64,000 bases of DNA from Pediococcus parvulus. GTDB lineage: Bacteria > Bacillota > Bacilli > Lactobacillales > Lactobacillaceae. The position numbers and the translations under genes are program-made. Within the stretch, counting starts at the first letter, position 1. Each line of letters opens with the position of its first letter. The notes under the pieces were generated by a model that had not been told where the DNA came from, did not search any database, and saw only the letters and a list, made by a program, of their open reading frames with translations. Below, piece by piece: positions 1 through 10,108 of this stretch. The stretch lies in the NCBI RefSeq assembly GCF_007990205.1, contig NZ_BJWE01000001.1:62001-126000 (forward strand), in the 5' to 3' direction.

Positions 1-1760
1 CCTAATTTTTGGCAAGCTTGAATTGTATGCACCGTCACATATTCAGCTGCCGCATTCGTACCAACTTGATTATTAGCCGTACCCAAAATAAACACTTTAG
101 GCTTTTCACTAATTTGTGATTCATTTTCTGTTTCAAAAGTTGTGTAATAACTACGATTATTATAAGGAAATTCTCCCGCCGTGGGCTCAATCCCCTTAAA
201 CGTTGGTCGAATTTGATTTGTCTCACGGAAATCACGCACTTTTTTGTCAGAACATTTCCACAATTGTGCAATTTGAGAATCGCCATATCCATAATATTTA
301 GCATTGCGCAAAACATCAACGTCAAAAGGATGTTTACGTAACTTTTTTTCAATTTGAACAATATGAATCAATTTGTAGAAATAAAAAGCATCTATTTTTG
401 TGAGTTCTGCCAATTCCTCTACCTGATATCCCCGCCGAATGGCTTCCAGTAAATAAAAAACTTCTCCTGCTGTGGGATGTACTAAAACATTGATTAATTG
501 ACCTTCGTTTAGCCTTGATTCATCCAGAGCCGCTTGCTCAGAGGTAGATGTCGAATCAACTGATCGAATCGCTTTCAAGGTCGCTTCTTCAGTACTTCTC
601 CCAAAAGCAATTACCGATCCAGTTGATTTCATTCGCGTATTTAGCTCCTGATTAGCATTAGCAAAACTAGCAAAAGAAAAAGTTGGAAAACGGACTGCAA
701 TGTGATCCAATGTTGGCTCAATTAAAGCCAAGGAATCATGCTGCCTCAGGCCTGGAATTGTGATACTTCTTAAATTTCTACCAAAACTAATTTGTGTGCA
801 AACTAACGCAACCGGGTATCCAGTCGCCCGAGCAGCAAATGCCGTTGTGCGATCAAAATAAGGGTTTACCCGAATCACATAATAATTACCTGTACTCTGA
901 TTTAAAGCAAATTGAATATGACAAATTCCGCGAATCTTGAATTCTTGTACAATCCTTAAAGCTGAGGATCGAATCGCCTGAAATTCTTGATCTGTAAGAG
1001 TCTGAGTCGGCGTGAAGACAATTGAGTCTCCCGCATGAACACCAACTGGATTAAAATCTTCGGCAGCACAAATAAGCATTCTTGTATTTTCATTGTCTCG
1101 AATAACGGTCATTTCAATTTCTTTAAACCCGACAATGCTTTTCTCAACCGCAACTTGATGAGTGGTTGAAATTCTAAATGCGGACGCAAGCATTTGTTTC
1201 AGCTGATGCTCATTTTCGCATCTCATTCTGTTGTTATTGGTTATGGCAGCGACAGGTTTAACGATTACAGGATAACCAATTCGTCGCACAAATTTTAAAA
1301 CCTCATTTGTATCACTTAAAATATTAGTTGGAATATAAGGTTCATGAATATTCTGTAAAATACGATTCAATGCCTCTGGATTTTGCGTATTTGCAATAGT
1401 CTTTAAGCTAACCCCCAAAACACGAATATTTAATTGATTAAAGATTCCAGCCTCATCAAGTTGGTGAAGTAATTGAAAAATAGGCGTTCCACCTAGTGTT
1501 GGTATTAAACCATCGAATTCATTATTTCTAAGAATTGTAATTAAAGAATTGGCATCCAAATTACTAATTATAAAGTGCTCCGGATCTAAATAGTCTCCCG
1601 CAACTGAATTAGCATTATTACTGACAAACGTAACTTCCTTGCCAGCCTTGTGAAGTTCTTGAATAGTTTGTAAGGTTGCTGTTTCAAGTTCAGTATCCAT
1701 ACCAATTTCATTTGGGCCAGACCCAATAATTACTATTTTTTGCAACTTTGTTCGTGCCAT
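1..1760 (-). CDS. carB: CarB-like carbamoyl-phosphate synthase large subunit, 5' part, probable pseudoenzyme
   Basis: The reading frame is open from ATG at 1760 to the window edge (about 586 residues visible; the family is near 1060), so the 3' part lies outside. Alignment from memory to CarB is clear: GVHAGDS, QTLTD, ARATGYP and a KSTGSVIAFGR stretch match the carboxyphosphate half. Key ATP-grasp residues differ. The glycine-rich loop after GYPVIVKP reads AAITNNN instead of a GGTGGG type. The Mg-binding Glu (E. coli Glu299) is Arg297, the following Asn is kept, and Arg303 is Tyr301. The Arg129 position also appears lost. The second phosphate-loop region reads GTANNQVG. It starts 1 bp after the carA stop with a GGAGCGG-like ribosome site. 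I infer loss of normal catalysis; the fold looks kept. It may instead be slow in-frame decay. Confidence 0.85.
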   Translation of the reverse strand, partial: MARTKLQKIVIIGSGPNEIGMDTELETATLQTIQELHKAGKEVTFVSNNANSVAGDYLDPEHFIISNLDANSLITILRNNEFDGLIPTLGGTPIFQLLHQLDEAGIFNQLNIRVLGVSLKTIANTQNPEALNRILQNIHEPYIPTNILSDTNEVLKFVRRIGYPVIVKPVAAITNNNRMRCENEHQLKQMLASAFRISTTHQVAVEKSIVGFKEIEMTVIRDNENTRMLICAAEDFNPVGVHAGDSIVFTPTQTLTDQEFQAIRSSALRIVQEFKIRGICHIQFALNQSTGNYYVIRVNPYFDRTTAFAARATGYPVALVCTQISFGRNLRSITIPGLRQHDSLALIEPTLDHIAVRFPTFSFASFANANQELNTRMKSTGSVIAFGRSTEEATLKAIRSVDSTSTSEQAALDESRLNEGQLINVLVHPTAGEVFYLLEAIRRGYQVEELAELTKIDAFYFYKLIHIVQIEKKLRKHPFDVDVLRNAKYYGYGDSQIAQLWKCSDKKVRDFRETNQIRPTFKGIEPTAGEFPYNNRSYYTTFETENESQISEKPKVFILGTANNQVGTNAAAEYVTVHTIQACQKL

Positions 1761-1761
1761 T

Positions 1762-2844
1762 TTACCGCTCCATTCGAGTAGTCATGATTTCGATGAATTC
1801 ATCAAATAATTCTGAACTTTCCAATTGCCCAGGCGCACCATCAGGAAAAAACTGCACACTAAAAGCAGGAAAGTCCCGATGCCTTAATCCTTGAACAGAT
1901 TGATCAACTAAATCAATGTGGGTAGTCAACATTTTATCGCGATTAATCGACTCACGATCAACTGTATACCCCTGTCCTTGTGATGCATAAAATATTTCAT
2001 CTGTAATGATTGATAAAATCGGATGATTATCGCCATGATGCTCAAATTGTAATGGCTTAACCTTTGCCCCGTTGGCCATCGCAAATAGTTCATGTCCTAA
2101 CCCAATAGCAAAGAGCGGAATCCGCTGTTCCACCTCTGCAATCATATCTGTCAATGATTTTGGTAAGTCAGTCGGACTACCAGGACCTGTTGATAAAATA
2201 ACACCATCAGGGTCTAGATCAAAAATCTGTTCAGCAGTACAAGAATATGGTAGTACAGTCACATTGCAATTTCGTTGACTTAATTGCCGCAATATTCCAT
2301 GTTTTAGACCTAAATCAACTACCACCACGTTCAACCCGGTTCCTGGGTTAGGGTACGCCTTTGGAGTTGAAACCTGGCTAACTTGTTGATTAGTCAACAC
2401 AATCGCATTCAATTGATCAAATGCATGAGCTAAGTCCTTAACCGGATCAACAATGCTCCCCTTAACGGTCCCTTTGGCTCGCAACTTGTGAATCAACGCT
2501 CGTGTATCAATGCCACTAATACCGGGGATGTTTTGAATTTTTAAAAATTCATCTAATGAAAGTCTTCGTTGACGATTAGTTGAAACATCAGCGACATCGC
2601 GGACAATAACACCTTTACATGTAGGTTCAATTGATTCGTAACTAGCCCGATCAATCCCATAACCCCCAATTGAAGGCTGAGAAAAAACAATAATTTGATT
2701 GTGATAGATTTGGTTCGTAATAATTTGTTGATACCCAGTTGCACTTGTATTAAAAACAACTTCTCCAAAAGTAGTTGCTGGCGATCCAAAAGCCTGACCA
2801 CGATAGACCGTGCCATCGTCTAAAATTAAATATCGCTCACTCAC
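1762..2844 (-). CDS. carA: CarA-like carbamoyl-phosphate synthase small subunit lacking the catalytic triad
   Basis: CarA normally hydrolyses glutamine and feeds ammonia to CarB. The 360-residue length, the N-terminal FNTSATGYQ segment and the GPGSP loop of the class I amidotransferase domain identify it. The catalytic Cys in the usual GICLGHQ motif is Gly248 (AIGLGHE, codon GGG at 2101-2103), which also changes the glutamine-binding Gln to Glu. The usual QYHPE motif reads QFFPD, with His replaced by Phe333 and Glu by Asp. The SQNHG segment reads SQGQG. Glutaminase activity is therefore unlikely. I chose the GTG at 2844, six bases after GAGGTG; the upstream in-frame GTG lies inside that ribosome site. 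It sits 18 bp after pyrR and 1 bp before carB, so it is one operon. The frame is intact, which argues against a simple pseudogene. Confidence 0.9.
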   Translation of the reverse strand: MSERYLILDDGTVYRGQAFGSPATTFGEVVFNTSATGYQQIITNQIYHNQIIVFSQPSIGGYGIDRASYESIEPTCKGVIVRDVADVSTNRQRRLSLDEFLKIQNIPGISGIDTRALIHKLRAKGTVKGSIVDPVKDLAHAFDQLNAIVLTNQQVSQVSTPKAYPNPGTGLNVVVVDLGLKHGILRQLSQRNCNVTVLPYSCTAEQIFDLDPDGVILSTGPGSPTDLPKSLTDMIAEVEQRIPLFAIGLGHELFAMANGAKVKPLQFEHHGDNHPILSIITDEIFYASQGQGYTVDRESINRDKMLTTHIDLVDQSVQGLRHRDFPAFSVQFFPDGAPGQLESSELFDEFIEIMTTRMER

Positions 2845-2862
2845 GGTCCTCACCTCATTTAA

Positions 2863-3453
<591 letters not shown>

Positions 3454-3512
3454 AAAACTACCTAATCTATATACGCACCTACTAATTTATAAAGCGCTAT
3501 TACGAATTAACT

Positions 3513-4424
3513 TTAACCATGTTCAGATTGTGTGTCAAGCCATTTAAGTGTCTTTTCAAACACTGCAGGCAATGGTGCCTTAAATTCAAGATACTTGCCG
3601 GTTGTTGGCTGCTTAAACCCTAAGACACTGGCGTGTAAAAATTGACCATTACCTTTTAAAGTTTTTCGGGGTCCATACAACGGATCGCCAGCAACGGGAT
3701 GTTCAATATATTTCAAATGAACGCGAATCTGATGAGTTCTACCCGTTTCCAATTTGCACTGAATTAAAGTGTAGTTTCCATAACGTTTGAGAACCTTAAA
3801 ATGGGTAACTGCTGGTCGGCCATCTGCCACAATTGCCTGTTTCTTTCTGTCTTTGGGTGATCGACCAATTGGCGCATCAATCGTCCCTTGATCTTCTTTG
3901 ATATTTCCGTGCACCAGGGCAATATATAATCGCGTATTTGTTTTAGCTTTCAACTGTGCCGATAAACTCTGTTGCGCATGATCATTTTTGGCCACCATTA
4001 ATAAACCTGATGTGTCCTTATCAATTCTGTGAACGATTCCTGGTCGATTTGTACCGTTAATTGTAGATAAGGGACTATGATACAGTAACGCATTCACTAA
4101 TGTGTGATCTGGATGCCCTGCAGCCGGATGGACAACCATACCTTGTGGTTTATTGACAACAATGACATCGTTATCCTCATACACAATATCCAAAGGAATA
4201 TTTTCTGGTTCAAGATCAAGGGGTTGAATATCTTCATCTTGAATTTCGATCTTATCGCCAGGTTTAACGCTGTACTTATTCTTAATTTGCTTTGAATTAA
4301 CCAAAATATGGTCATTTTTAATTAAATTTTGAATATGTGAACGAGTTAAATCTGGAAAAGCCGCTGCCAACACTTTATCAATTCTGCCTTGTTGATCCTG
4401 GATAACAAGTTCATGGGTTAACAT
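3513..4424 (-). CDS. rluD: RluD-family 23S rRNA pseudouridine synthase
   Basis: This 303-residue enzyme isomerises uridine to pseudouridine in rRNA. An S4-like RNA-binding domain occupies about residues 12-75, followed by the synthase domain. The catalytic Asp is in HRIDKDTSGLLMVAKN near residue 138, and the GRTHQIRVH motif follows near residue 228. The length is normal for the RluD/YlyB type. It begins two bases after the lspA stop, so it is in the lspA-rluD-pyrR order found in many lactobacilli. Exact target uridines cannot be read from the sequence. Confidence 0.93.
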   Translation of the reverse strand: MLTHELVIQDQQGRIDKVLAAAFPDLTRSHIQNLIKNDHILVNSKQIKNKYSVKPGDKIEIQDEDIQPLDLEPENIPLDIVYEDNDVIVVNKPQGMVVHPAAGHPDHTLVNALLYHSPLSTINGTNRPGIVHRIDKDTSGLLMVAKNDHAQQSLSAQLKAKTNTRLYIALVHGNIKEDQGTIDAPIGRSPKDRKKQAIVADGRPAVTHFKVLKRYGNYTLIQCKLETGRTHQIRVHLKYIEHPVAGDPLYGPRKTLKGNGQFLHASVLGFKQPTTGKYLEFKAPLPAVFEKTLKWLDTQSEHG

Positions 4425-4426
4425 AT

Positions 4427-4882
4427 TTAACTCTCCAATCTATCTTCCTTGAAAATTGCAATAAAAAGTACGATAACACCTATTGTTAGTGAAAAATCAG
4501 CCACGTTAAAAATGGGAAAATTGATAAAATCAAGTTGAAACATATCAACAACGTATTTCAATCTAACCCGATCAATAAAGTTTCCAAATGCACCGGCTAA
4601 AATTAAGCTTAAACTAATTTGATATAACCAATGTCCACGAGTTTGATACAAAAAATAAAGTAAAACGAACAAAGCCACTACTGTAATTAAATAGAAGAAA
4701 GTGGTTTTTCCTTCCAAAATACTCCAGGCTGCCCCGTTGTTTCGAATATTAGTTAGTGAAAAAATTCCAGGTATAACCTGATGAACAGCATCCATACTAA
4801 TATTGGTTGCAACCCAAAATTTTACTAATTGATCAACTACGACAACTGCTAAAATAATTAAAAAATCTATGGCAAATAACAT
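4427..4882 (-). CDS. lspA: lipoprotein signal peptidase II
   Basis: LspA cleaves the signal peptide of diacylated prolipoproteins at the outer face of the membrane. The 151-residue protein has four predicted membrane segments and the conserved blocks NNGAAWS, GAFGNFIDR and FNVADFS; the two catalytic Asp residues are in VVDMF and NVADFS. The length is typical. It follows fhs by 19 bp and runs into rluD, so it is probably cotranscribed. Nothing is unusual. Confidence 0.95.
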   Translation of the reverse strand: MLFAIDFLIILAVVVVDQLVKFWVATNISMDAVHQVIPGIFSLTNIRNNGAAWSILEGKTTFFYLITVVALFVLLYFLYQTRGHWLYQISLSLILAGAFGNFIDRVRLKYVVDMFQLDFINFPIFNVADFSLTIGVIVLFIAIFKEDRLES

Positions 4883-4901
4883 GTCATGACCTCATTTCCT
4901 A

Positions 4902-6560
4902 TCAGAATAATCCGCTGATCTTACCATCATCACTGATGTCAATGTCCAACGCGGCAGGATGCTTGGGTAATCCAGGCATTGTTAGAATATTACCTGTCAT
5001 TGCCACAATAAAACCGGCTCCCAGCTTAGGAACAAATGATTTTACATGAATAGTAAAATCTTTAGGAGCCCCCAATAATTTAGGATCGTCTGATAGTGAA
5101 TATTGTGTTTTTGCCATACAAACTGGTAATTTATCCCAACCATACTTTTTAAAACGTTTGATCTGATTAATTGCTTTTTTAGAATACTCAACATGAACAC
5201 CACCGTATATCTTAGTCACAATGGTTTCAATCTTGACCGTAAGATCAGCATCTGGTTCATACAGTGGCTTAAATGTGGCCGGTTTTTCAACAGTTTTACT
5301 TATCGTTTTAGCAAGGTCGAGTGCGCCGTGACCGCCTTTTGCCCAAACATCTGTATCCAAAGCTTGAATTCCCATATCTGCACAAATTTGTTTGACATAG
5401 TCAATTTCATGATTGGTGTCTTGAGTAAAACGATTAATTGCTACAACAACCGGTACTCCATATTGAGCCATACTTTTAATATGATGAACAAGGTTTGCAA
5501 TACCCTTTTTTAATGCATCTAGATTTTCTGTTGCCAAATCTGATAACGCCTGACCACCATTAAGCTTCAAAGCCTTTACAGTCGCCACAATCACAATTGT
5601 ATCCGGCGTTTTTCCTAATACCGGTGTCTTGATATCAAGAAATTTTTCGGCGCCAAGATCAGCGCCAAAACCTGCTTCGGTAATCGTATAGTCAGCCAAA
5701 TTCAATGCGGTTTGTGTAGCAAGCACACTATTACAGCCATGCGCAATATTTGCAAACGGACCACCATGAATAATAGCTGGTGTATGAGCCAAAGTTTGAA
5801 CTAGATTAGGCTTAATTGCATCTTTTAGCAAAGTTGCAATAGCCCCACCAACATTTAAATCTTGGACGGTCACTGGTTTCCGATCGTGCGTGTAACCAAT
5901 CACAATTCGATTAATTCTTGCTTTCAAATCGTGCAAATCTTCAGACAAACATAGAATAGCCATTAGTTCACTGGCTACCGTAATATCAAAACCATCCTCC
6001 CGGGGAACACCTTGAACAGGGCCACCCAAGCCAATGACAATATTGCGAAGTGCGCGATCGTTGATATCTAAAGTTCGTTTCCAAACAATTCTGCGTTGAT
6101 CAATTCCTAATGCGTTCCCTTGCTGCATATGATTATCAATGAGAGCAGCCAACGTATTATTGGCTGTTGTTAACGCGTGCATATCACCAGTAAAATGCAA
6201 ATTAATATCTTCCATTGGTACAACCTGAGCATAGCCGCCACCAGTGGCTCCACCCTTCATACCCATCACTGGCCCCAGCGAGGGCTCCCGGAGCGCAATC
6301 ATAACCTTCTTTTGTAATAAACTAAAAGCATCTCCTAAGCCAACCGTAACAGTTGATTTTCCCTCGCCAGCAGGAGTTGGATTGATTGAAGTAACCAAAA
6401 TTAATTTTCTTTTAGTCTTTTTTTCTGTTTGCAGAGGCAATTTTATTTTGGCTTTATATGAACCATATTGCTCGATATCATCTTCCGATAGACCAATTTT
6501 TTCTGCAACTTTTACAATCTTGTCCATTTTTACATTTTGTGCAATTTCTATGTCTGTCAT
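4902..6560 (-). CDS. fhs: formate-tetrahydrofolate ligase
   Basis: The enzyme makes 10-formyl-tetrahydrofolate from formate, ATP and tetrahydrofolate, supplying one-carbon units for purines and initiator tRNA formylation. The 552 residues match the family length. The nucleotide loop [14 protein letters not shown] is near residue 62 and [14 protein letters not shown] near residue 93; [13 protein letters not shown] and the C-terminal [15 protein letters not shown] are also typical. It starts 4 bp after the ebsA-like gene and is followed by lspA. All expected motifs are present. Confidence 0.96.
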   Translation of the reverse strand: MTDIEIAQNVKMDKIVKVAEKIGLSEDDIEQYGSYKAKIKLPLQTEKKTKRKLILVTSINPTPAGEGKSTVTVGLGDAFSLLQKKVMIALREPSLGPVMGMKGGATGGGYAQVVPMEDINLHFTGDMHALTTANNTLAALIDNHMQQGNALGIDQRRIVWKRTLDINDRALRNIVIGLGGPVQGVPREDGFDITVASELMAILCLSEDLHDLKARINRIVIGYTHDRKPVTVQDLNVGGAIATLLKDAIKPNLVQTLAHTPAIIHGGPFANIAHGCNSVLATQTALNLADYTITEAGFGADLGAEKFLDIKTPVLGKTPDTIVIVATVKALKLNGGQALSDLATENLDALKKGIANLVHHIKSMAQYGVPVVVAINRFTQDTNHEIDYVKQICADMGIQALDTDVWAKGGHGALDLAKTISKTVEKPATFKPLYEPDADLTVKIETIVTKIYGGVHVEYSKKAINQIKRFKKYGWDKLPVCMAKTQYSLSDDPKLLGAPKDFTIHVKSFVPKLGAGFIVAMTGNILTMPGLPKHPAALDIDISDDGKISGLF

Positions 6561-6564
6561 TTAA

Positions 6565-6978
6565 TTACCCCGCAATTCCAGCACGTTTATCTTTTAAAGT
6601 TTGAAACAAATATTCTCGATTCTTTTTAGAAAGATAAAAAGAATACTGATCAGAATTAAACATAAAACTAATTCCAAATTTAGTCAGTTTCATTGTCTGA
6701 ATGTCTGCCACATTCATCACTAGCCAGCTCTTTTGTAAACTTCGATTAACAACTAACTTATCAGCTTGTACTAACATTGAACGGGTAAAATACTGGACAC
6801 CACAAATAATGATAAAGCCAATAAAAAATGCCGCCGTAATCCAATTAAAATGAGTGACCTCAAGCCAAAAAATAACTCCCATAATTAAAACTAACAGTGT
6901 CCACGACCATGATGAAATACTGGCTAAAAACGCTGGTTGATAATAAAAATTAGTTTTTGAGGATTGCACAGTGATCAC
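6565..6978 (-). CDS. EbsA-like small membrane protein
   Basis: This 137-residue protein has two hydrophobic segments (about residues 20-40 and 45-63) and a soluble C-terminal part with LVVNRSLQKSWLVMN and YSFYLSKKNREYLF. The layout and the C-terminal motif resemble the EbsA family described from enterococci as a pore-forming or sex-pheromone-related protein; the true role in lactobacilli is not established. It starts at GTG 6978, which overlaps the TAG stop of the upstream oxidoreductase by one base, so translation is probably coupled. The family name is by recollection only. Confidence 0.65.
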   Translation of the reverse strand: MITVQSSKTNFYYQPAFLASISSWSWTLLVLIMGVIFWLEVTHFNWITAAFFIGFIIICGVQYFTRSMLVQADKLVVNRSLQKSWLVMNVADIQTMKLTKFGISFMFNSDQYSFYLSKKNREYLFQTLKDKRAGIAG

Positions 6979-8081
6979 TAACCTTTCATATGAAGATAAT
7001 TAGAAATTTCTTTTTGATACTTCGAGTAATCTCTTGAAGATTCAAGTAATGAAACTAATAGTTTGGCAACTATCGGTCCGGTTGTTAACCCAGATGATCC
7101 CAGTCCTGAAGCCACTAAAACATGGTCATTATTTGGTAACCAGCCAAAGAATGGCGAAAAATCATCTGTAAACGACCGGGTGCCAACCCTAGTCGCGATT
7201 AAATCATCCTTAGATAAACGATTATCAATTCTTTTAGCACTTGCAAAAAGATCATCCAAAGCATCTTGAGTGAATTTTAAGTCAAAACCCGGTGTATTTT
7301 CGTGGGTCGCTCCAATAATTAAGCGCCCATCACCAATTGGCATAAAGTCCTTTTCACTTTCAGGCATTAATACCGGTGCAATTACATCATTTTGATAAGC
7401 TGGTACATTCAATTCAATTAATTGCCCTTTTTGTGGATGAACTTGTACTTCATAATTTAGAGGGGCCAATAATTCGTTAATGCCCGCTCCAGCACAAACC
7501 AGGATCAGATCAAATTTTTTAACTTGGCTTTCATCTTTGATAGTTTGATCATCAACTAACTCAACCTTGCTATGCACAAGGTTAACACCATTTCGTTCAC
7601 TAATTTCCAAGAGATGTTTGACAAATCGATTTCCGTCAATGCGCGCCCCACCGCTAATAAAGATCCCTTGAAAATCTGCAGTAACAAGTGGCAATAGCGT
7701 CCGAATTTCTTGCGCATCCACACGCTTAATTGTCCCCATTTCCGGAGCATTCACTTTTCTTTGATTAGCCAATGATTCTAACTCATCCAAATCAGCACTT
7801 TCTTTTCTGGTGACAATTGTCCCAGATTGCAGATAAGTTTTGGAATTCATTTGAGTTTCTTTAGCCAATTCAGCAATATAGGTTGCCCCATCTTTAGCTA
7901 ATGCGTACCATTTCTTATTCCGGCGTTTTGATAGCCAAGGCGAAATAATTCCGGCAGCAGCCCTAGTAGCCTGACCTTTTCCTGGATCATATAAGGTAAC
8001 CGAGTAATCACTGTTTTTACTTATTAAATACGCAGCAGTTGCACCAACAATGCCACCACCGATAATGGCAACTTTTTCCAT
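6978..8081 (-). CDS. FAD-dependent amino-acid oxidoreductase, DadA/ThiO type
   Basis: A Rossmann dinucleotide-binding start, VAIIGGGIVGATAAYL, is followed by TRAAAGIISPWLSKR near residue 45, and a C-terminal GSSGLTTGPIVAKLL that completes FAD binding. This is the DAO family, which oxidises D-amino acids, glycine or sarcosine. The substrate cannot be decided here. I chose ATG 8081, which puts the nucleotide motif right at the N-terminus (about 367 residues); an in-frame ATG at 8108 lies inside the upstream methyltransferase gene, and neither start has a clear ribosome site. It is translationally linked to the genes on both sides. Confidence 0.85.
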   Translation of the reverse strand: MEKVAIIGGGIVGATAAYLISKNSDYSVTLYDPGKGQATRAAAGIISPWLSKRRNKKWYALAKDGATYIAELAKETQMNSKTYLQSGTIVTRKESADLDELESLANQRKVNAPEMGTIKRVDAQEIRTLLPLVTADFQGIFISGGARIDGNRFVKHLLEISERNGVNLVHSKVELVDDQTIKDESQVKKFDLILVCAGAGINELLAPLNYEVQVHPQKGQLIELNVPAYQNDVIAPVLMPESEKDFMPIGDGRLIIGATHENTPGFDLKFTQDALDDLFASAKRIDNRLSKDDLIATRVGTRSFTDDFSPFFGWLPNNDHVLVASGLGSSGLTTGPIVAKLLVSLLESSRDYSKYQKEISNYLHMKG

Positions 8082-8082
8082 A

Positions 8083-9240
8083 CTAATTCGTTTCACGCTT
8101 TCCTTCATGATGCCAAACTGGCTTTCCCCAATATTGGAAATAATCAGTCCTTAAAGCACCATTGTACAGTTTTCTTTTTTTAGTGGCTTGACCACCATAA
8201 AATCGTTCAAATTCCAAATCACTTGTTAAAATATATTTACTCCAGGTTTTTAACGGCTTGTAAACGACTCCCATTTCACAATAGAGTTTACGTACGCTTT
8301 CTTGATCACTTAACCGTTGTCCATAAGGAGGATTGGCTACAATAACACCATTTAATTTATCTGTTTTGAAATCTTTAACAGCCATTTGCTTAAATGAAAT
8401 AAGATCTCCCAAACCCGCTTCGAGTGCATTTCGTTTAGAGATATTAATCATATTTTGATCAATATCGTAACCTGTAATATCAAGTTTAGCATCATAATTA
8501 GCCTGGGCGTCTGCTTCATCACGTAATTTTTCACTCACTGTATCAGGAACCCAATCCCATTTTTCACAAATGAAGTTACGGTTAAACCCGGGCGCAATAT
8601 TTTGACCAATCAATGCAGCTTCAATGGGAATCGTTCCTGATCCACAAACAGGATCAACAAACGGCATATCTGGTTTCCAACTGGTCAATAATACTAAAGC
8701 AGCAGCCATGTTCTCCTTTAAAGGAGCACCACCTTTGTCAATTCGATAACCTCGTTTGAATAAACTGTCTCCAGTGGTATCCAAAGTCAACTGAACCTGA
8801 TCCTTGTTAATTGCAACTTCGATTGGATAAACGGCACCTGTTTCTGGTAATCTTGTTCGTCGATGATAAGTTTCTGAAAGCTGGTTCACAATTGCTTTTT
8901 TGACAATGGCCTGTGCATCCGGCACACTGTGCAATTGTGAATTTCTTGATCTTCCCTCTACAGGAAAATTAGCATCAATGGGCAATAATTTATCCCAGTT
9001 TATTTGTTTAGTTTGCTCAAAAAGAGAATCAAATGTCTTGGCTTCAAACTCACTGACCACAATTTTAATTCGATCTGCCGTTCTTAACCAAAGATTTGTT
9101 CTAAGAATGTCTTCAATTGTACCTTCAAAACGAACGCGGCCATTTTGAACCTCAACATCATAACCAAGTTCGCGTAATTCCTTACCTACCAGTGCCTCAA
9201 TTCCACTAGCACAGGTGGCCATTAATTCAAATTTTTGCAT
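8083..9240 (-). CDS. THUMP-domain class I rRNA methyltransferase, RlmL/YpsC type
   Basis: An N-terminal THUMP RNA-binding region (about residues 1-160) precedes a SAM-dependent methyltransferase domain. VDPVCGSGTIPIEAALIG marks SAM binding near residue 185 and VANPPYGQRL is the N2-guanine or N6-adenine type catalytic NPPY motif. The length of about 385 residues matches Firmicutes YpsC, a predicted 23S rRNA guanine-N2 methyltransferase. I chose ATG 9240, seven bases after AAGGTG; the GTG at 9249 overlaps that site. It lies just downstream of rnpB and its terminator, the order ypsC-rnpB-gpsB-ypsA being common in Bacilli. Confidence 0.9.
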   Translation of the reverse strand: MQKFELMATCASGIEALVGKELRELGYDVEVQNGRVRFEGTIEDILRTNLWLRTADRIKIVVSEFEAKTFDSLFEQTKQINWDKLLPIDANFPVEGRSRNSQLHSVPDAQAIVKKAIVNQLSETYHRRTRLPETGAVYPIEVAINKDQVQLTLDTTGDSLFKRGYRIDKGGAPLKENMAAALVLLTSWKPDMPFVDPVCGSGTIPIEAALIGQNIAPGFNRNFICEKWDWVPDTVSEKLRDEADAQANYDAKLDITGYDIDQNMINISKRNALEAGLGDLISFKQMAVKDFKTDKLNGVIVANPPYGQRLSDQESVRKLYCEMGVVYKPLKTWSKYILTSDLEFERFYGGQATKKRKLYNGALRTDYFQYWGKPVWHHEGKRETN

Positions 9241-9267
9241 AAATTTCACCTTTTATATTTTTAATCT

Positions 9268-9304
9268 AAAAAAAACTAGGATAAAAGCGAACTTCTACCC
9301 TAGT
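9268..9304 (-). terminator. rnpB terminator
   Basis: On the minus strand ACTAGGGTAGAAGT pairs with ACTTTTATCCTAGT-like sequence around a short CG-rich loop, followed by a run of eight T. It directly follows the 3' end of RNase P RNA and precedes the methyltransferase gene. Confidence 0.85.
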
Positions 9305-9697
9305 CTCCTGAAATGTAAATCTCTATAAGCCATGTTTTGTCCAAAATGAATTCTCAGGTTCAATTCAAATTTGGGTAATCATCTATCTCCAAGCGTCACC
9401 GCTTGCCCCCACATTTAGTTCAATTCCAGATGTGAAGCGCCCCTACCAATGTTTGGGTTGCCCGCTCGTGGGGTTTACCGCGTTCCAACAATATGATTTC
9501 TCATATTGATACGTTTCTGTGGCACCTTAGGGAACATGAGAACATAGCCGAAACCTTAGTTCTGTATTCCGCCGTTATCTCAAATGAGATACCTCAGCTT
9601 ATTTTTTCACCGAGCACGAACACTACAAGCATCGCAGCTTGTGCGGGCATGGACTTTCCTCAGCCTACATAAGTAGACCGCAATTACCCGAGATTTA
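9305..9697 (-). ncRNA. rnpB: RNase P RNA, Bacillus type B
   Basis: The catalytic RNA of RNase P, which matures tRNA 5' ends with the RnpA protein. Recognised on the minus strand by CGGGTAATTGCGG at the 5' end, GAGGAAAGTCCATGC, the GTAGTGTTCGTGC segment, AACGCGGTAAACCCC, and the 3' ACAAAACATGGCTTATAG motif that pairs back to the conserved core. The size of about 390 nt fits type B. A possible -10 box TATACT lies at 9701-9706, overlapping the end of gpsB. The 5' and 3' ends are approximate. Confidence 0.93.
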
Positions 9698-9707
9698 CAA
9701 AGTATAA

Positions 9708-10049
9708 TTAAATTCGATGTGATTCATTTTCGCCATTGTCAAGTTGTGAGCCGAACACCCGACGCTCCAAGTTTGAAAGCCGCTTAAGAATATCCATGTT
9801 GGTTGCGCTATTGACAGGCTGTGTACTAGAAGTAGTTTTGCCCACGGAAACTTGTTTTGTTAGTTCATCAATTTTATCGAGTAGTCTTTCATTTTCATCC
9901 TTTAACTGTTGGATATTTTTTGAAAAAGTCTCATAATCTTTGATAACTGAATCCAAATAGGTATCAACGTCTGCTGGATCGTAGCCACGCATCTTAGGTT
10001 TAAATTCTTTTTGCAAAATATCTTTTGGAGTAAGATTTATGTTATCCAT
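9708..10049 (-). CDS. gpsB: cell division protein GpsB (DivIVA family)
   Basis: GpsB is a cytosolic membrane-associated adaptor that links penicillin-binding proteins to the division and elongation machinery. The N-terminal DivIVA-like domain [19 protein letters not shown] and [10 protein letters not shown] is followed by a coiled coil (about residues 35-70), a variable linker rich in Ser and Thr, and the C-terminal helix [16 protein letters not shown]. The 113-residue length from ATG 10049 is typical; GAGGTG lies eight bases before it. An earlier in-frame start at 10097 lacks this signal. Its neighbours ypsA, recU and ponA form a conserved cell-wall block. Confidence 0.95.
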   Translation of the reverse strand: MDNINLTPKDILQKEFKPKMRGYDPADVDTYLDSVIKDYETFSKNIQQLKDENERLLDKIDELTKQVSVGKTTSSTQPVNSATNMDILKRLSNLERRVFGSQLDNGENESHRI

Positions 10050-10108
10050 ATTTAGCACCTCATAATTATTGTAATATCTGCGTAACACGTATTCCATTGT
10101 ATCAGACT

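Noticed and set aside
35-361. Plus-strand open frame at the left edge
   Set aside because: It lies opposite carB and has no ribosome site or recognisable product.
6565-8081. Possible fusion or frameshift between the oxidoreductase and ebsA-like genes
   Set aside because: The TAG/GTG one-base overlap is a normal coupled start; both proteins have full family length.
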